Source: Bacteroidales bacterium (GTDB lineage: Bacteria > Bacteroidota > Bacteroidia > Bacteroidales > GCA-2748055). Taken from it: DNA of 18,351 nucleotides. The stretch lies in assembly GCA_029934875.1 (NCBI GenBank), contig JAOZLK010000017.1, forward strand, positions 1-18,351, read 5' to 3'. The position numbers and the translations under genes are program-made. Below the pieces are notes generated by a model. The model ran no database searches and was not told the DNA's origin. It worked only from the letters and a program-made list of their open reading frames with translations. This document shows positions 6,286 through 14,427 of the stretch, piece by piece. Each line of letters opens with the position of its first letter. The first letter of the stretch is position 1.

Positions 6286-7458
6286 GTGATAAAAGTGACC
6301 ATAGGAGAAAACGTCAAACAGCTTCTGGAAGAGCGTAAAAGGGTGATTCTTCCGGGTTTCGGAAACCTGGAGGTAAAAGAGTCGGGCGGAGCAGTGCCCT
6401 CCTCTGCAAAACGGATCGATCCACCGGGTCTTATGGTCAGATTTGACGGAAGTTTCAGTAAGGATGACGGACTGCTGGCTAATGCCTTTTCCCTGTTCGG
6501 AGGACTGGACAATGAGGAAGCTCAACAGCAGGTACTGGAGCTGGTGGATGTCATTCGCTTTGCCCTGGATAAGGGTGAAACTTATGCGCTGGGAGATGCA
6601 GGGATATTCAGCAGGGACGATGAGGGTAAAATCCATTTTCAGCCCGAATCATCATGGGTATTGGATGCGGATCAGTATGGTCTCGGATCAATGGATCTTC
6701 TCGAACTTGAGGACCTGCCCCTGGAGGAAGAGGAAAGAGTGGAAAGTTCTGTTAAGGCAGATGAACCTACACAGGAAACGGAGCCAGAGATTGAGTCAGG
6801 TCCCTTACTGGAGTTGAGTGAAGAGGAAAAAACCACGCCTGAAGCGACTTCAGAAGCAAAAGCAGCTGAGAAATCAAAACCAAAACCTGTCGCAAAACTG
6901 GTCACCAAGCAAGCTCCCTTACCACTCTCGAAAAGGATATCAAAGCCGGCTGGACCTGAGAAAAAGGAAAAAGCTGAGCGCCGTTCCGGTTTATGGAAGG
7001 TGTTATGGATCCTGGCGGGAATACTGATCGTTGTCCTGGTGGTATTACTTCTGATTCCCACGGATAGGACAGAGCCCGTTCAAACGGAGCAGCCGGTTCA
7101 AACGGAGCAGCCGGTTCAGACAGGGGAGGCAGAAAGCTCCAATGAAACTCAGGAGCAGGAAACACCAGTGACACAGCAGGAAGATCCCCTTGTAGATGAA
7201 ACAGATCCCGCACCTCTGGTTGAAGAGGCCGATCAGTTTGTCATCATCGCTGGAAGCTTCAGAAACCTGGCCAACGCCAGTGAATTACAGGATAAGCTCA
7301 AGGCCCAGGGCTATCCGGCAGAGGTGATGATTACCGAGAACCGGATGTACCGGGTGAGTGTGGCAACTTATCCCACAAGCGGCGAAGCTGAAAGAGGTCT
7401 AGAGAATTTGAAACGCAAGCCCGGGATGGAATCCTGCTGGCTCCTGTCCAACGAATAA
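6286..7458 (+). CDS. Membrane-anchored HU-like domain protein with C-terminal SPOR domain
   Basis: This 390-residue protein starts at a GTG (no in-frame ATG upstream was seen). Residues 1-125 resemble the paired HU-CCDC81 DNA-binding-like domains of Bacteroidota, with the VILPGFGNLEV strand at 20-30. An acidic linker (about 137-195) changes to a Lys/Pro-rich basic stretch (about 196-238). One membrane helix follows at about 237-258, then a Gln/Glu/Thr/Pro-rich periplasmic linker with a PVQTEQ repeat. The last 75 residues (FVIIAGSFRNLANA to the end) match a SPOR domain, which binds denuded septal peptidoglycan. Basic residues before the helix (KKEKAERR) predict N-in/C-out topology. It diverges from the sugar operon and converges on metG with no spacer. 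The role in division or envelope is inferred from the SPOR domain. Confidence 0.88.
   Translation: MIKVTIGENVKQLLEERKRVILPGFGNLEVKESGGAVPSSAKRIDPPGLMVRFDGSFSKDDGLLANAFSLFGGLDNEEAQQQVLELVDVIRFALDKGETYALGDAGIFSRDDEGKIHFQPESSWVLDADQYGLGSMDLLELEDLPLEEEERVESSVKADEPTQETEPEIESGPLLELSEEEKTTPEATSEAKAAEKSKPKPVAKLVTKQAPLPLSKRISKPAGPEKKEKAERRSGLWKVLWILAGILIVVLVVLLLIPTDRTEPVQTEQPVQTEQPVQTGEAESSNETQEQETPVTQQEDPLVDETDPAPLVEEADQFVIIAGSFRNLANASELQDKLKAQGYPAEVMITENRMYRVSVATYPTSGEAERGLENLKRKPGMESCWLLSNE
7075..7122 (+). repeat. Short in-frame tandem repeat (PVQTEQ)
   Basis: Two 18-base units (7075-7092 and 7093-7110) differ at one base and encode PVQTEQ twice. A partial third unit (7111-7122) encodes PVQT. The repeat lies in the periplasmic linker between the membrane helix and the SPOR domain. 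Gain or loss of one unit would change linker length without a frameshift. Confidence 0.85.
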
Positions 7459-9495
7459 CTAGTTAATTTCCGAACCATTGACGGCATCTTCCGCCGGTTC
7501 AATGAAATGCAGGGAACCATCGGGATTCTCCGAGAGCAGGATCATGCCCTGGGACTCAATGCCCTTTAATTTCCTGGGTGCCAGGTTGGCCAGCACACAC
7601 ACCTTTTTCCCCGGAAGTGTTGCCGGATCGTAGTATTCGGCAATGCCCGATACAATGGTACGCTCTTCGAAGCCCAGGTCCACCTTAAGCTTTACCAACT
7701 TCTTGGTTTTAGCCACTTTCTCTGCTTCCAGAATGCATCCGCTTCGTAAGTCAATTCGTGAAAAATCGTCAAAAGCAATCTCCTGCTTCAGGGGTGCCGC
7801 CTCCTGCTCTTCCAGATTTTCCTCCTTACTTTTCATCAGTTTATCTATCTGGGCCTGGATCTGATCATCCTCTATCTTTTCGTAGAGCAAAGCGGCTTTA
7901 TTAATCTCATGTCCGGCTTTGAGCAGTTCCGTTTTCCCGATCAGTTCCCAGTCAGTGGGTTCAAAGCCCAGGAAGCCCCTTAGTTTCTCCATGGAAAAGG
8001 GAAGGAAGGGATCCAACAGAAGAGTCAGGTTGGCTGTGATCTGCAGCGATACATTCAGGATGGTTTTCACCCTTTCCGGATCAGTTTTGATCGCCTTCCA
8101 TGGTTCGGTATCGGCCAGGTATTTGTTCCCCAGGCGGGCCAGATCCATGGCGGTTTTGATGGCCTCCCTGAAGCGAAACAGTTCAAGGCTCTGCTCCACC
8201 CTTTCACCAATTTTCCCGATCTCTTCCAGGACCTGCTTGTCAGTATCCAGCAGGGTGGTGATTTCAGGTACCTTACCATCATAATATTTGTGGGTCAAGA
8301 CAAGGGTCCTGTTTACAAAATTCCCCAGGATGGCCACCAGCTCGTTGTTATTCCGGTTCTGGAAGTCCTTCCATGTGAAATCGTTATCCTTATTTTCGGG
8401 TGCGTTTGCACAGAGTACATAGCGCATCACATCCTGCTTGCCGGGGAAATCTTCCAGGTATTCATGAAGCCAGACGGCCCAGTTCCTGGAAGTTGAGATC
8501 TTGTCGTTCTCCAGGTTCAGGAATTCATTGGCCGGAACGTTGTCAGGGAGAATATAGCTGCCTTCGGCCTTCAGTATGCTTGGAAAAACAATGCAATGAA
8601 AGACGATGTTGTCCTTTCCAATGAAGTGCAGCATGCGGGTCCCTTCATCCTTCCAGTAAAGCTCCCAGTCGGGGGTGAGCTCCTTGGTGGCGGAGATATA
8701 TCCAATGGGCGCATCAAACCAGACGTAGAGCACCTTTCCATCAGCCCCTTCCACCGGTACCGGAATGCCCCAGTCCAGGTCGCGACTAACCGCCCTGGGA
8801 TGTAAGCCCTGGTCGAGCCACGATTTGCACTGACCGTAAACATTGGGCTTCCATTCCTTGTGTCCTTCCAGGATCCAGTCCTTGAGCCAGGGTTCATACT
8901 GGTCCAGGGGCAGGAACCAGTGTTTGGTCTCCCTCAGAACAGGCTTGCTCCCACTGATGGTGGAAACGGGATTAATCAGGTCTGTGGGACTCAATGAAGT
9001 TCCACATTGCTCACATTGGTCACCATAGGCACAGGGATTCCCGCAATGGGGACAGGCTCCTGTAATGTAACGGTCGGCCAGAAAGGTTTTAGCCTCTTCA
9101 TCATAATACTGTTCCGAGGTTTTTTCAATAAAAACTCCCTTATCGTAAAGTGTCTTAAAGATTTCTGAAGCGGTTTCGTGGTGCACTTTGTTTGAAGTTC
9201 TCGAGTAGATATCGAAAGCGATACCAAAGTCTTCAAAGGCCTTCTTGTTGATTGAATGGTAGCGATCCACCACAGCCTGGGGGGAGATTCCCTCATTCCG
9301 GGCTTTCAGGGTGATGGGCACCCCGTGTTCATCCGATCCGCAAATGGATATCACATCACGCTTGCGCCTCCGCAGGTACCTTACATAGATATCGGAGGGC
9401 ACATAGACACCTGCCAGGTGGCCCAGGTGAATGGGTCCATTGGCATAGGGTAATGCAGAAGTAATCAAGTGTCTTTTATAATGCTTTGTTGTCAT
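7459..9495 (-). CDS. metG: Methionine--tRNA ligase with C-terminal tRNA-binding domain
   Basis: This class I aminoacyl-tRNA synthetase charges tRNA(Met) in the cytoplasm. In the numbering of the longest frame (686 residues from a TTG at 9519), the HIGH box is HLGH (31-34), the zinc knuckle has Cys156, Cys159, Cys169 and Cys172, and the KMSKS loop is KISTS (340-344). The last ~104 residues (583-686) form an OB-fold tRNA-binding/dimerisation domain. I prefer the ATG at 9495 (678 residues, [21 protein letters not shown]). Homologues begin there, and a perfect TAnnTTTG element overlaps the upstream TTG, so that codon would probably not be transcribed. Its TAG directly abuts the stop of the convergent HU-SPOR gene. 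Confidence 0.97.
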   Translation of the reverse strand: MTTKHYKRHLITSALPYANGPIHLGHLAGVYVPSDIYVRYLRRRKRDVISICGSDEHGVPITLKARNEGISPQAVVDRYHSINKKAFEDFGIAFDIYSRTSNKVHHETASEIFKTLYDKGVFIEKTSEQYYDEEAKTFLADRYITGACPHCGNPCAYGDQCEQCGTSLSPTDLINPVSTISGSKPVLRETKHWFLPLDQYEPWLKDWILEGHKEWKPNVYGQCKSWLDQGLHPRAVSRDLDWGIPVPVEGADGKVLYVWFDAPIGYISATKELTPDWELYWKDEGTRMLHFIGKDNIVFHCIVFPSILKAEGSYILPDNVPANEFLNLENDKISTSRNWAVWLHEYLEDFPGKQDVMRYVLCANAPENKDNDFTWKDFQNRNNNELVAILGNFVNRTLVLTHKYYDGKVPEITTLLDTDKQVLEEIGKIGERVEQSLELFRFREAIKTAMDLARLGNKYLADTEPWKAIKTDPERVKTILNVSLQITANLTLLLDPFLPFSMEKLRGFLGFEPTDWELIGKTELLKAGHEINKAALLYEKIEDDQIQAQIDKLMKSKEENLEEQEAAPLKQEIAFDDFSRIDLRSGCILEAEKVAKTKKLVKLKVDLGFEERTIVSGIAEYYDPATLPGKKVCVLANLAPRKLKGIESQGMILLSENPDGSLHFIEPAEDAVNGSEIN

Positions 9496-9516
9496 GTCAG
9501 ATGGGATTAAGTGGCA

Positions 9517-9524
9517 CAAAGATA
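9517..9524 (-). promoter_or_regulatory. Candidate -7 element of the metG promoter
   Basis: On the minus strand this reads TATCTTTG, an exact match to the Bacteroidota -7 consensus TAnnTTTG. Initiation 6-8 bases downstream gives a leader of about 15 nt to the ATG at 9495. No good TTTG is seen 19-21 bases upstream, so support comes from the -7 element and its position only. Confidence 0.4.
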
Positions 9525-9531
9525 ATGAATA

Positions 9532-9942
9532 ATGGCTGATTCTTTCCCTCCCGCCACATCAAGAGAAAAAGCAAAGATTATGAACCAATGTGAATGGGGG
9601 AGGAAGGCTGAAAAGGTGGCTGCAGAATACCTGAGGGCCCGGGGATACCGGATATGGAAGACCAACTGGCGATGGGGAAAAAGGGAGCTGGACCTGGTGA
9701 CCCTCCATGGAAATGAACTTGTTATTGTTGAGGTGAAGGCTCGTGTGTGCAACCAGGTGAACCTGCCCTGGAAGGTGGTTGATTTTGCCAAGCAGCGAAA
9801 CATTGTGCTGGCAACAGATGCCTTTATCCGGCTTTACGATTGTCACCGCCCAACGCGCTTCGATGTGATAGGGGTGAGTTATCATTCCGGGGGGATGGAG
9901 ATCGAGCACATCGAGGATGCTTTTATCGCTTCAGCCGAATAA
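9532..9942 (+). CDS. YraN/UPF0102 family nuclease-fold protein
   Basis: This frame encodes 136 residues from the ATG at 9532, or 120 from the ATG at 9580 ([18 protein letters not shown]). The shorter form matches the usual length and opening of the family. The Glu-x-Asp ... Glu-x-Lys pattern of the PD-(D/E)XK nuclease fold is visible: Glu52 and Asp54 in KRELDLV, then Glu67 and Lys69 in IVEVKA (long-form numbering). The family's cellular function is not well established; a role with Holliday-junction or branched DNA is often proposed. The common GEIDL is RELDL here. It diverges from metG. Neither possible start has a strong ribosome binding site. Family assignment is secure, function is not. 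Confidence 0.88.
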   Translation: MADSFPPATSREKAKIMNQCEWGRKAEKVAAEYLRARGYRIWKTNWRWGKRELDLVTLHGNELVIVEVKARVCNQVNLPWKVVDFAKQRNIVLATDAFIRLYDCHRPTRFDVIGVSYHSGGMEIEHIEDAFIASAE

Positions 9943-10013
9943 GCCGATCAGGTCCGGGTAACTTCCATTGATTCCATGCGTATAAGGAATGAATAATCCA
10001 TAAAATTGAAGCC

Positions 10014-10442
10014 ATGACCAAATTTCTTAAAGCGATCTCCATGATCGCCATTGCCCTGCTGCTGACCACCGCTTGTGAAGAAACAGCTGATAATAAAAGC
10101 CTGCTCACCGACGGGATATGGAATTTCAGCAATATGAGCACCGACAGCGAATCGGAAGCGACTCAAGCACTGATCCTCCTCGGAAAAGCTATTCTGACCG
10201 AGGGAACCATGGAGTTTAAAGATGATGGAAGCTATATTTTATCCTCACCCCTGCTCCAGGACCCGCAAACCGGTACCTGGTCACTGATAGGGGATCAGCT
10301 TATACTGGACAGCGATGGAGATCTTGCATCCACGCCCAATATCGAAACCCTCTCCAAAACGGAGCTCATATATACCGAGAGTGTACCGGAACCAGATGCC
10401 GAATTGAACCTTCATAAGGTAACCACCTCCTGGAGTAAGTAG
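10014..10442 (+). CDS. Small lipocalin-like lipoprotein
   Basis: This 142-residue protein has a lysine-containing N-terminus, a hydrophobic stretch (IAIALLLTTA) and a lipobox-like TTAC with Cys21 as the probable lipidated residue, so it should be exported and anchored to a membrane. The mature part shows the order of short lipocalin-like domains in Bacteroidota: a GIWNFSNM opening strand, a MEFKDDGSYIL segment (about 66-76), a GTWSLIGDQLIL strand pair (about 86-97) and a closing strand with Leu and Thr-Ser-Trp. No ligand can be inferred. It follows the YraN gene by about 70 bases on the same strand. The lipobox -3 residue is Thr rather than the classic Leu, which is tolerated in this phylum. 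Confidence 0.7.
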   Translation: MTKFLKAISMIAIALLLTTACEETADNKSLLTDGIWNFSNMSTDSESEATQALILLGKAILTEGTMEFKDDGSYILSSPLLQDPQTGTWSLIGDQLILDSDGDLASTPNIETLSKTELIYTESVPEPDAELNLHKVTTSWSK

Positions 10443-10523
10443 AGTCCTGCGGCTCTGGAGGATCTCCACACTGCTATCTATCAAGCTGGTGGTATTAACC
10501 CGGTCAAAGCCCTCAGGCACGAA

Positions 10524-10557
10524 TAAAAAAACCTCCCGAGAAATACCCGGGAGGTTT
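10524..10557 (-). terminator. Intrinsic terminator of the octaheme cytochrome gene
   Basis: AACCTCCCG (10530-10538) pairs perfectly with CGGGAGGTT (10548-10556) around a 9-nt loop. On the minus strand the stem is followed by a run of six T, a classic intrinsic terminator about 25 bases after the cytochrome stop. On the plus strand only three T follow, so it may partly stop transcripts of the lipoprotein gene as well. Confidence 0.88.
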
Positions 10558-10582
10558 GATCATCGTAATTAAGAGTCAGTAC

Positions 10583-11845
10583 TTACTTAGAAGCATGCAT
10601 GTTAGCAGCACCAGCTGCAGCTTGCTCAAGGGTTTTGTCTGGAATGTTGTCATTGGGATCATCGTTATGGCAACCCAGGCATGAATAAGCAGGACTGAGT
10701 GCAGCAGAACGGGTGTCGTCATTGCGAACCGCAGATCCGTCTTCCGTGAACATGTCTTCTGTATCAGGAATAATGGTCATCAGGTGGGAACGTATATCTC
10801 CCCTGTATCCGCTTTCACCTCTTGTCGTGCCTGATTTGGCCGCGTAAGGCATGTGGCAGTCAACACAGGTAGCACTGGGTCCGTGTGCTGTATGGGCTTC
10901 CTGATCTGAATGGCAGGACTTACATGTTTTTGTAATACCGTCGCCATCCCAGATGGTTCTCTCATGTGGATTGTGGCAGGTAATACAGGTAAGTCCACCT
11001 TTTCCATGCTCTGTGATTACAAACTCATCCCATTGTTCGTGGTGTTTAATAAAACCACCCTTGGAATCAATCGTATTTTCATATCCCCTGTTGTGGCAGG
11101 TTCCGCACAGGAAGACAACATCATCTCCATCAGGATCAGGTGTTTGTACAACACCATCAATCTCGAGGCCGCCAATGCTGTTATCAAGGTGGGCAAATTC
11201 GTAGATCCGGTCAATGTTAGCATCTGTTGGTTCGGCGATGTGCAGGCTACCGGGACCATGACAGCTCTCGCAGCCAATACCACCTTCGGTAAAGGTTCCG
11301 AGACCATCAACTCCATCAAGCCAGGTACCTTCAGTATCGCCACCGGTGGTGTGGCACTTGAAGCAGGCATAGTTGTATATCTTTTCATCTCCGGGATGAT
11401 AATCAACCCATCCGTGATTCTCTCCTCCATAGAAGTTAAACTGGTTGTGCCCCAGTCCGGTTGAAAATGCACTGTTGGCTGTACCAATAATATGGCCATC
11501 GGTTCCTACAAAGCGGGACTTCCATCCGTAACCTCCGATAACACCCGCAACATTATCCCAGCTGTGTGAACCGTCACCCAGGTTTTCCATCCAGGTATCC
11601 TGGAAATTAATGGCCTCAGCAGGGTAAGTTGGTTGAACACCATCTTCAATGATCGTAAATTTATAAGGGTGTCCCGAGTTAACCCACATATTGTACTTGT
11701 CGGAGTGACACGACATGCAAGCATCGGAGCCAACAAAGCTTAGGTCTCCTCCTGGTGGTTCGTCGATTGTTTCATTTGAACAGGCTGAAAAGGTCAAAGC
11801 CAGGGAAATTGGAATTATCAGAAAAAATCTCGTGATAACTTTCAT
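10583..11845 (-). CDS. Octaheme c-type cytochrome lipoprotein
   Basis: This 420-residue protein has a signal peptide ending in a TFSAC lipobox (Cys22), so it should be a periplasm-facing or surface lipoprotein. Eight CXXCH haem sites are visible at residues 43, 161, 192, 247, 287, 308, 327 and 389 (first Cys of each). The first, CMSCH...W54...SGH59, and the later CHNPH and CVDCHMPY segments resemble the cytochrome c-554/NrfA/octaheme cytochrome superfamily. There is no CXXCK, so it is not a canonical NrfA nitrite reductase. It probably carries electrons or reduces a small inorganic substrate; which cannot be told. It lies after a two-component system on the same strand, has its own candidate promoter and ends at a strong terminator. 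Confidence 0.92.
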   Translation of the reverse strand: MKVITRFFLIIPISLALTFSACSNETIDEPPGGDLSFVGSDACMSCHSDKYNMWVNSGHPYKFTIIEDGVQPTYPAEAINFQDTWMENLGDGSHSWDNVAGVIGGYGWKSRFVGTDGHIIGTANSAFSTGLGHNQFNFYGGENHGWVDYHPGDEKIYNYACFKCHTTGGDTEGTWLDGVDGLGTFTEGGIGCESCHGPGSLHIAEPTDANIDRIYEFAHLDNSIGGLEIDGVVQTPDPDGDDVVFLCGTCHNRGYENTIDSKGGFIKHHEQWDEFVITEHGKGGLTCITCHNPHERTIWDGDGITKTCKSCHSDQEAHTAHGPSATCVDCHMPYAAKSGTTRGESGYRGDIRSHLMTIIPDTEDMFTEDGSAVRNDDTRSAALSPAYSCLGCHNDDPNDNIPDKTLEQAAAGAANMHASK

Positions 11846-11887
11846 AATAGTATAGGTTTAATGAGTATTTGCTCTTTTATTTGGAAG

Positions 11888-11918
11888 TAAAAGTAGATAT
11901 CCCTCCACAAGTGTACAA
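11888..11918 (-). promoter_or_regulatory. Candidate promoter of the octaheme cytochrome gene
   Basis: On the minus strand TTG (11916-11918) is followed after 20 bases by TACTTTTA (11888-11895), close to the Bacteroidota TTTG-N19/20-TAnnTTTG form. Expected initiation near 11880 gives a leader of about 35 nt that is AT-rich and lacks an SD, as usual in this phylum. The rest of the 11846-11989 gap holds no other clear signal. Confidence 0.4.
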
Positions 11919-11989
11919 TCGAGTATTCATGGTATTTTACATACCAGAAAACACGTAGAAATGGAAAATTTCAGCGATTTCGGGGGAGG

Positions 11990-12640
11990 CTATAGGTCGA
12001 TGAGGCCTTTCTGTGAGGCATATTTAAGAAGAGAAATTACACTTTTAGCCTCCAGCTTTTGCATGATATTCCTGCGGTGGGTTTCCACTGTACGAAGGCT
12101 GATATTAAGCTCGTCGGCTATCTCCTGGTTATTCTTGTCCTCAGCAATTTTCTTGATGATCTCGATTTCCCTCCTTGTGAGGTGAACTTCCTTTTCATCT
12201 TTTTTTTGAATTCCATTACTGATCACAGAATTGAGCAAATTGTGTGACAGTTCGTAACTCAGGTAGCGCTGGTTGTTCAGCACGCTTTCGATGGCCTCTC
12301 TGAACTCCCCCCTTTTTGAATTCTTAAGGAGATAGCCGTTCCCCCCGGCACCCAGGAACTGAAGTACATACTCATTTTCTTCATACTGGGTTAGGGCGAT
12401 GATCTTCGAGTGGATGTTTTCCTGCCGTATAAGGCGTGTGGCTTCTATCCCGTTTATTTCGGGCATGGAAATATCCATGAAGATGATATCGGGTTTAAGC
12501 GCCACAGCCTGTTCGTGCGCCTCTTTGCCACTATAGGCATGACAGCAAATTACCAGGTCATCATAGGATTTGAGAATATCCTCAATCCCGTTATGAATGA
12601 CCTCATGATCATCGGCAATTAAAATGCTAATTGTCTTCAT
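11990..12640 (-). CDS. NarL/FixJ-type response regulator
   Basis: From the ATG at 12640 the protein has 216 residues. The receiver domain (1-120) has Asp10/Asp11 for Mg2+, phosphoacceptor Asp56 in IIFMDISMPEING, Thr84 and Lys106. The LuxR-type helix-turn-helix spans about 153-212, with NQEIADELNISLRTVETHR at its core. The frame is open further upstream, but that part lies inside the kinase gene and has no receiver homology, so 12640 is the start. The ATG lies in the last codons of the kinase gene (14-base overlap), so the two are translated together. It is the cognate regulator of that kinase and a candidate regulator of the cytochrome gene downstream. Confidence 0.94.
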   Translation of the reverse strand: MKTISILIADDHEVIHNGIEDILKSYDDLVICCHAYSGKEAHEQAVALKPDIIFMDISMPEINGIEATRLIRQENIHSKIIALTQYEENEYVLQFLGAGGNGYLLKNSKRGEFREAIESVLNNQRYLSYELSHNLLNSVISNGIQKKDEKEVHLTRREIEIIKKIAEDKNNQEIADELNISLRTVETHRRNIMQKLEAKSVISLLKYASQKGLIDL

Positions 12641-14402
12641 TCGTCTTCCTTTTCCTGCAGGGGAGCTCTGCAACAATTTCAGTGCCGGTCCCCTTGTTTG
12701 AATTGATCGATAAATCGCCGTCAAAGGCATTCACTCTTTCCTGCATGCTGATTAGTCCCAGACCGCCTTCACCCTCCTTCTGTTTAAGCTTTCCGGTATC
12801 AAAACCCTTTCCATCATCTTCCGCCACCAGGACAATCATATCCTCCACCCGGTAAAGCTCGACAGTTGCTTCCCCGGCTCCGGCATGTTTAATAATATTG
12901 TTGACCGCTTCCTGGCAGATTCTGAATATGGCTTTTTCAAGTTTTTCATCAATCCTTTCGGTGAATGAATAGCTGTTAAAGATAAACCTGGTTTTGTTAA
13001 GCTGGTTTGTTCGTTGAATGAGATTTTCAATGGCAGCCACTAGTCCGAAGTCCCTGAGCACAATGGGGGTAAGGTTTTGCGCGATGTTCCTGGCTTCTTG
13101 TATTGCGGTGTTGACCTGATCTTCGAGTCTTTTAGCGAACTCCGAATCGATGGATTTTTCATCACTGATCTTCTGTACAGAATAGGAAATTCCTGTTAAG
13201 AGCTGGCCCAGGCCATCGTGCAGGTCTCTCGAGATCCTCAGGCGTTCAAGCTCCTGGGCCTCATGTATGGCGATCAGCCTTTCCTTTCTCAGTTTCTCCA
13301 GTTTTGCCTCTTTTTCCTTCTCCTCTGTCAGGTCATGTCCCACAACAACCATCCCTTCAGGATTTCCTTCCAAATTCTTCATCACCACCGATGTCACATA
13401 TACGGGAATTTCATGTCCGTCCTTATCCAGCATGGTGGTTTCACTGGTAAGTTTCTTCGCCAGTTCATAAAGATTGGTTTCTTCAGTACTCTTTTTATCG
13501 GACCGGGAAGAGCTGCCTTTGAATACAGAATAGATTTCTTTTCCTATCAGCTGAGATTCTTTAAACCCGAGCATCTTTGAAGTGGTGGCGTTGATGGATT
13601 TAATCCTGGCTTTGGAATCAGTTACCAGCAGGGCACCATAGAGGTTGTTAAGAATTTTACTGAGGTTCTTTTCTGAGATGCTGGTTTTATTCAAGGCATC
13701 AAGCATGCTGTTGAATGAGCTTGCCAGAATATGGAATTCATCCTCGGAGTCCACTTCCACCCGTAAATTCCTGTCACCTTTCCCAATTTTGGTCGTGGCA
13801 TCCACAAGTTGTTCTATGGGCCGGGTCAGGCTCTTAATGATCCGGAAACTTGCGAAGGCCAGCAGGGACATTAATAAAGCTCCAAAGACTATTACTGTAA
13901 TTGTTCCGTGAACCTTTACCTTGTGTGTCCGGACCTCGTATTCCCTTATTTCCCCGACTGTTTCTTCGATCAAGGATTCGACTGTTGAAATCAGATCCAG
14001 GATCTGATGAGAAATGATATGTTGCAGGATGTCGTTTTCGGGTGGACCATTGATCAGGGTGTTCACGTTCTCTTTCATGGTCCTGAACATGAACTCAACC
14101 TTATCCCAGGTCTCCTGCTTATGAATGAGGGATAAAACTACCCGGCAATCCTCCATCTTCCCTTCCGTTCTGTCCACAGAGGTCCTGATATCAGATTCAT
14201 GATTGACCAGATACTGGTTGTCGTAGATCAATATTTTACCCAGGGATCCTTTCAGCTCCTGAAGTGCATTTAGCTCATGATTTTCCAGTATAAGCTTTTC
14301 TGAAAACTTGCTGAATAATCCAATAATCACCTGGTTCCCTGCCAGTAAAATGAGAACCAGGGAGATCAATATGAGTGCCCCTTTTGATAATTTCCTTTTC
14401 AT
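12627..14402 (-). CDS. NarX-like membrane sensor histidine kinase
   Basis: This 591-residue kinase has membrane helices at about 9-30 and 165-188 enclosing a mostly helical periplasmic sensor of about 130 residues. A HAMP domain follows (about 188-240; RIIKSLTRPIEQL to NSMLDAL), then a PAS domain (about 245-360), a short coiled segment, and a HisKA_3 dimerisation domain with phosphoacceptor His395 in RDLHDGLGQ. The HATPase domain shows the N box EAVNNIIKHAG (498-508), DDGKGF (529-534) and GGLGL (546-550). This arrangement is that of NarX/DegS-class kinases paired with NarL-type regulators, as found here by gene overlap. The ligand is unknown; nothing in the sensor identifies nitrate, for example a P-box. 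Confidence 0.94.
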   Translation of the reverse strand: MKRKLSKGALILISLVLILLAGNQVIIGLFSKFSEKLILENHELNALQELKGSLGKILIYDNQYLVNHESDIRTSVDRTEGKMEDCRVVLSLIHKQETWDKVEFMFRTMKENVNTLINGPPENDILQHIISHQILDLISTVESLIEETVGEIREYEVRTHKVKVHGTITVIVFGALLMSLLAFASFRIIKSLTRPIEQLVDATTKIGKGDRNLRVEVDSEDEFHILASSFNSMLDALNKTSISEKNLSKILNNLYGALLVTDSKARIKSINATTSKMLGFKESQLIGKEIYSVFKGSSSRSDKKSTEETNLYELAKKLTSETTMLDKDGHEIPVYVTSVVMKNLEGNPEGMVVVGHDLTEEKEKEAKLEKLRKERLIAIHEAQELERLRISRDLHDGLGQLLTGISYSVQKISDEKSIDSEFAKRLEDQVNTAIQEARNIAQNLTPIVLRDFGLVAAIENLIQRTNQLNKTRFIFNSYSFTERIDEKLEKAIFRICQEAVNNIIKHAGAGEATVELYRVEDMIVLVAEDDGKGFDTGKLKQKEGEGGLGLISMQERVNAFDGDLSINSNKGTGTEIVAELPCRKRKTNEDN

Positions 14403-14427
14403 TTACCGGGGGAAAAATAGGCATAAA

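Noticed and set aside
6163..6636. A 157-codon minus-strand frame extending the sugar operon upstream
   Set aside because: It is antisense to the HU-SPOR coding region and overlaps the aminotransferase start in another frame; no motif supports it.
8450..8520. metG lacks a standard KMSKS motif
   Set aside because: KISTS occurs in functional methionyl-tRNA synthetases of this type, and the rest of the enzyme is intact, so it is not a pseudogene.
10910..11464. A 184-codon plus-strand frame
   Set aside because: It is antisense to the octaheme cytochrome gene, which has eight CXXCH motifs in frame.
10583..11845. Cytochrome as NrfA nitrite reductase
   Set aside because: NrfA normally has five haems with a CXXCK active-site haem; here there are eight CXXCH and no CXXCK.
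12641..12730. N-terminal extension of the response regulator (30 residues)
   Set aside because: It lies inside the kinase gene, is not receiver-like, and the ATG at 12640 begins exactly where receiver domains begin.
12627..14402. Kinase as a true nitrate sensor NarX
   Set aside because: Domain order is NarX-like, but no nitrate-binding P-box is visible in the periplasmic region, so the ligand cannot be named.
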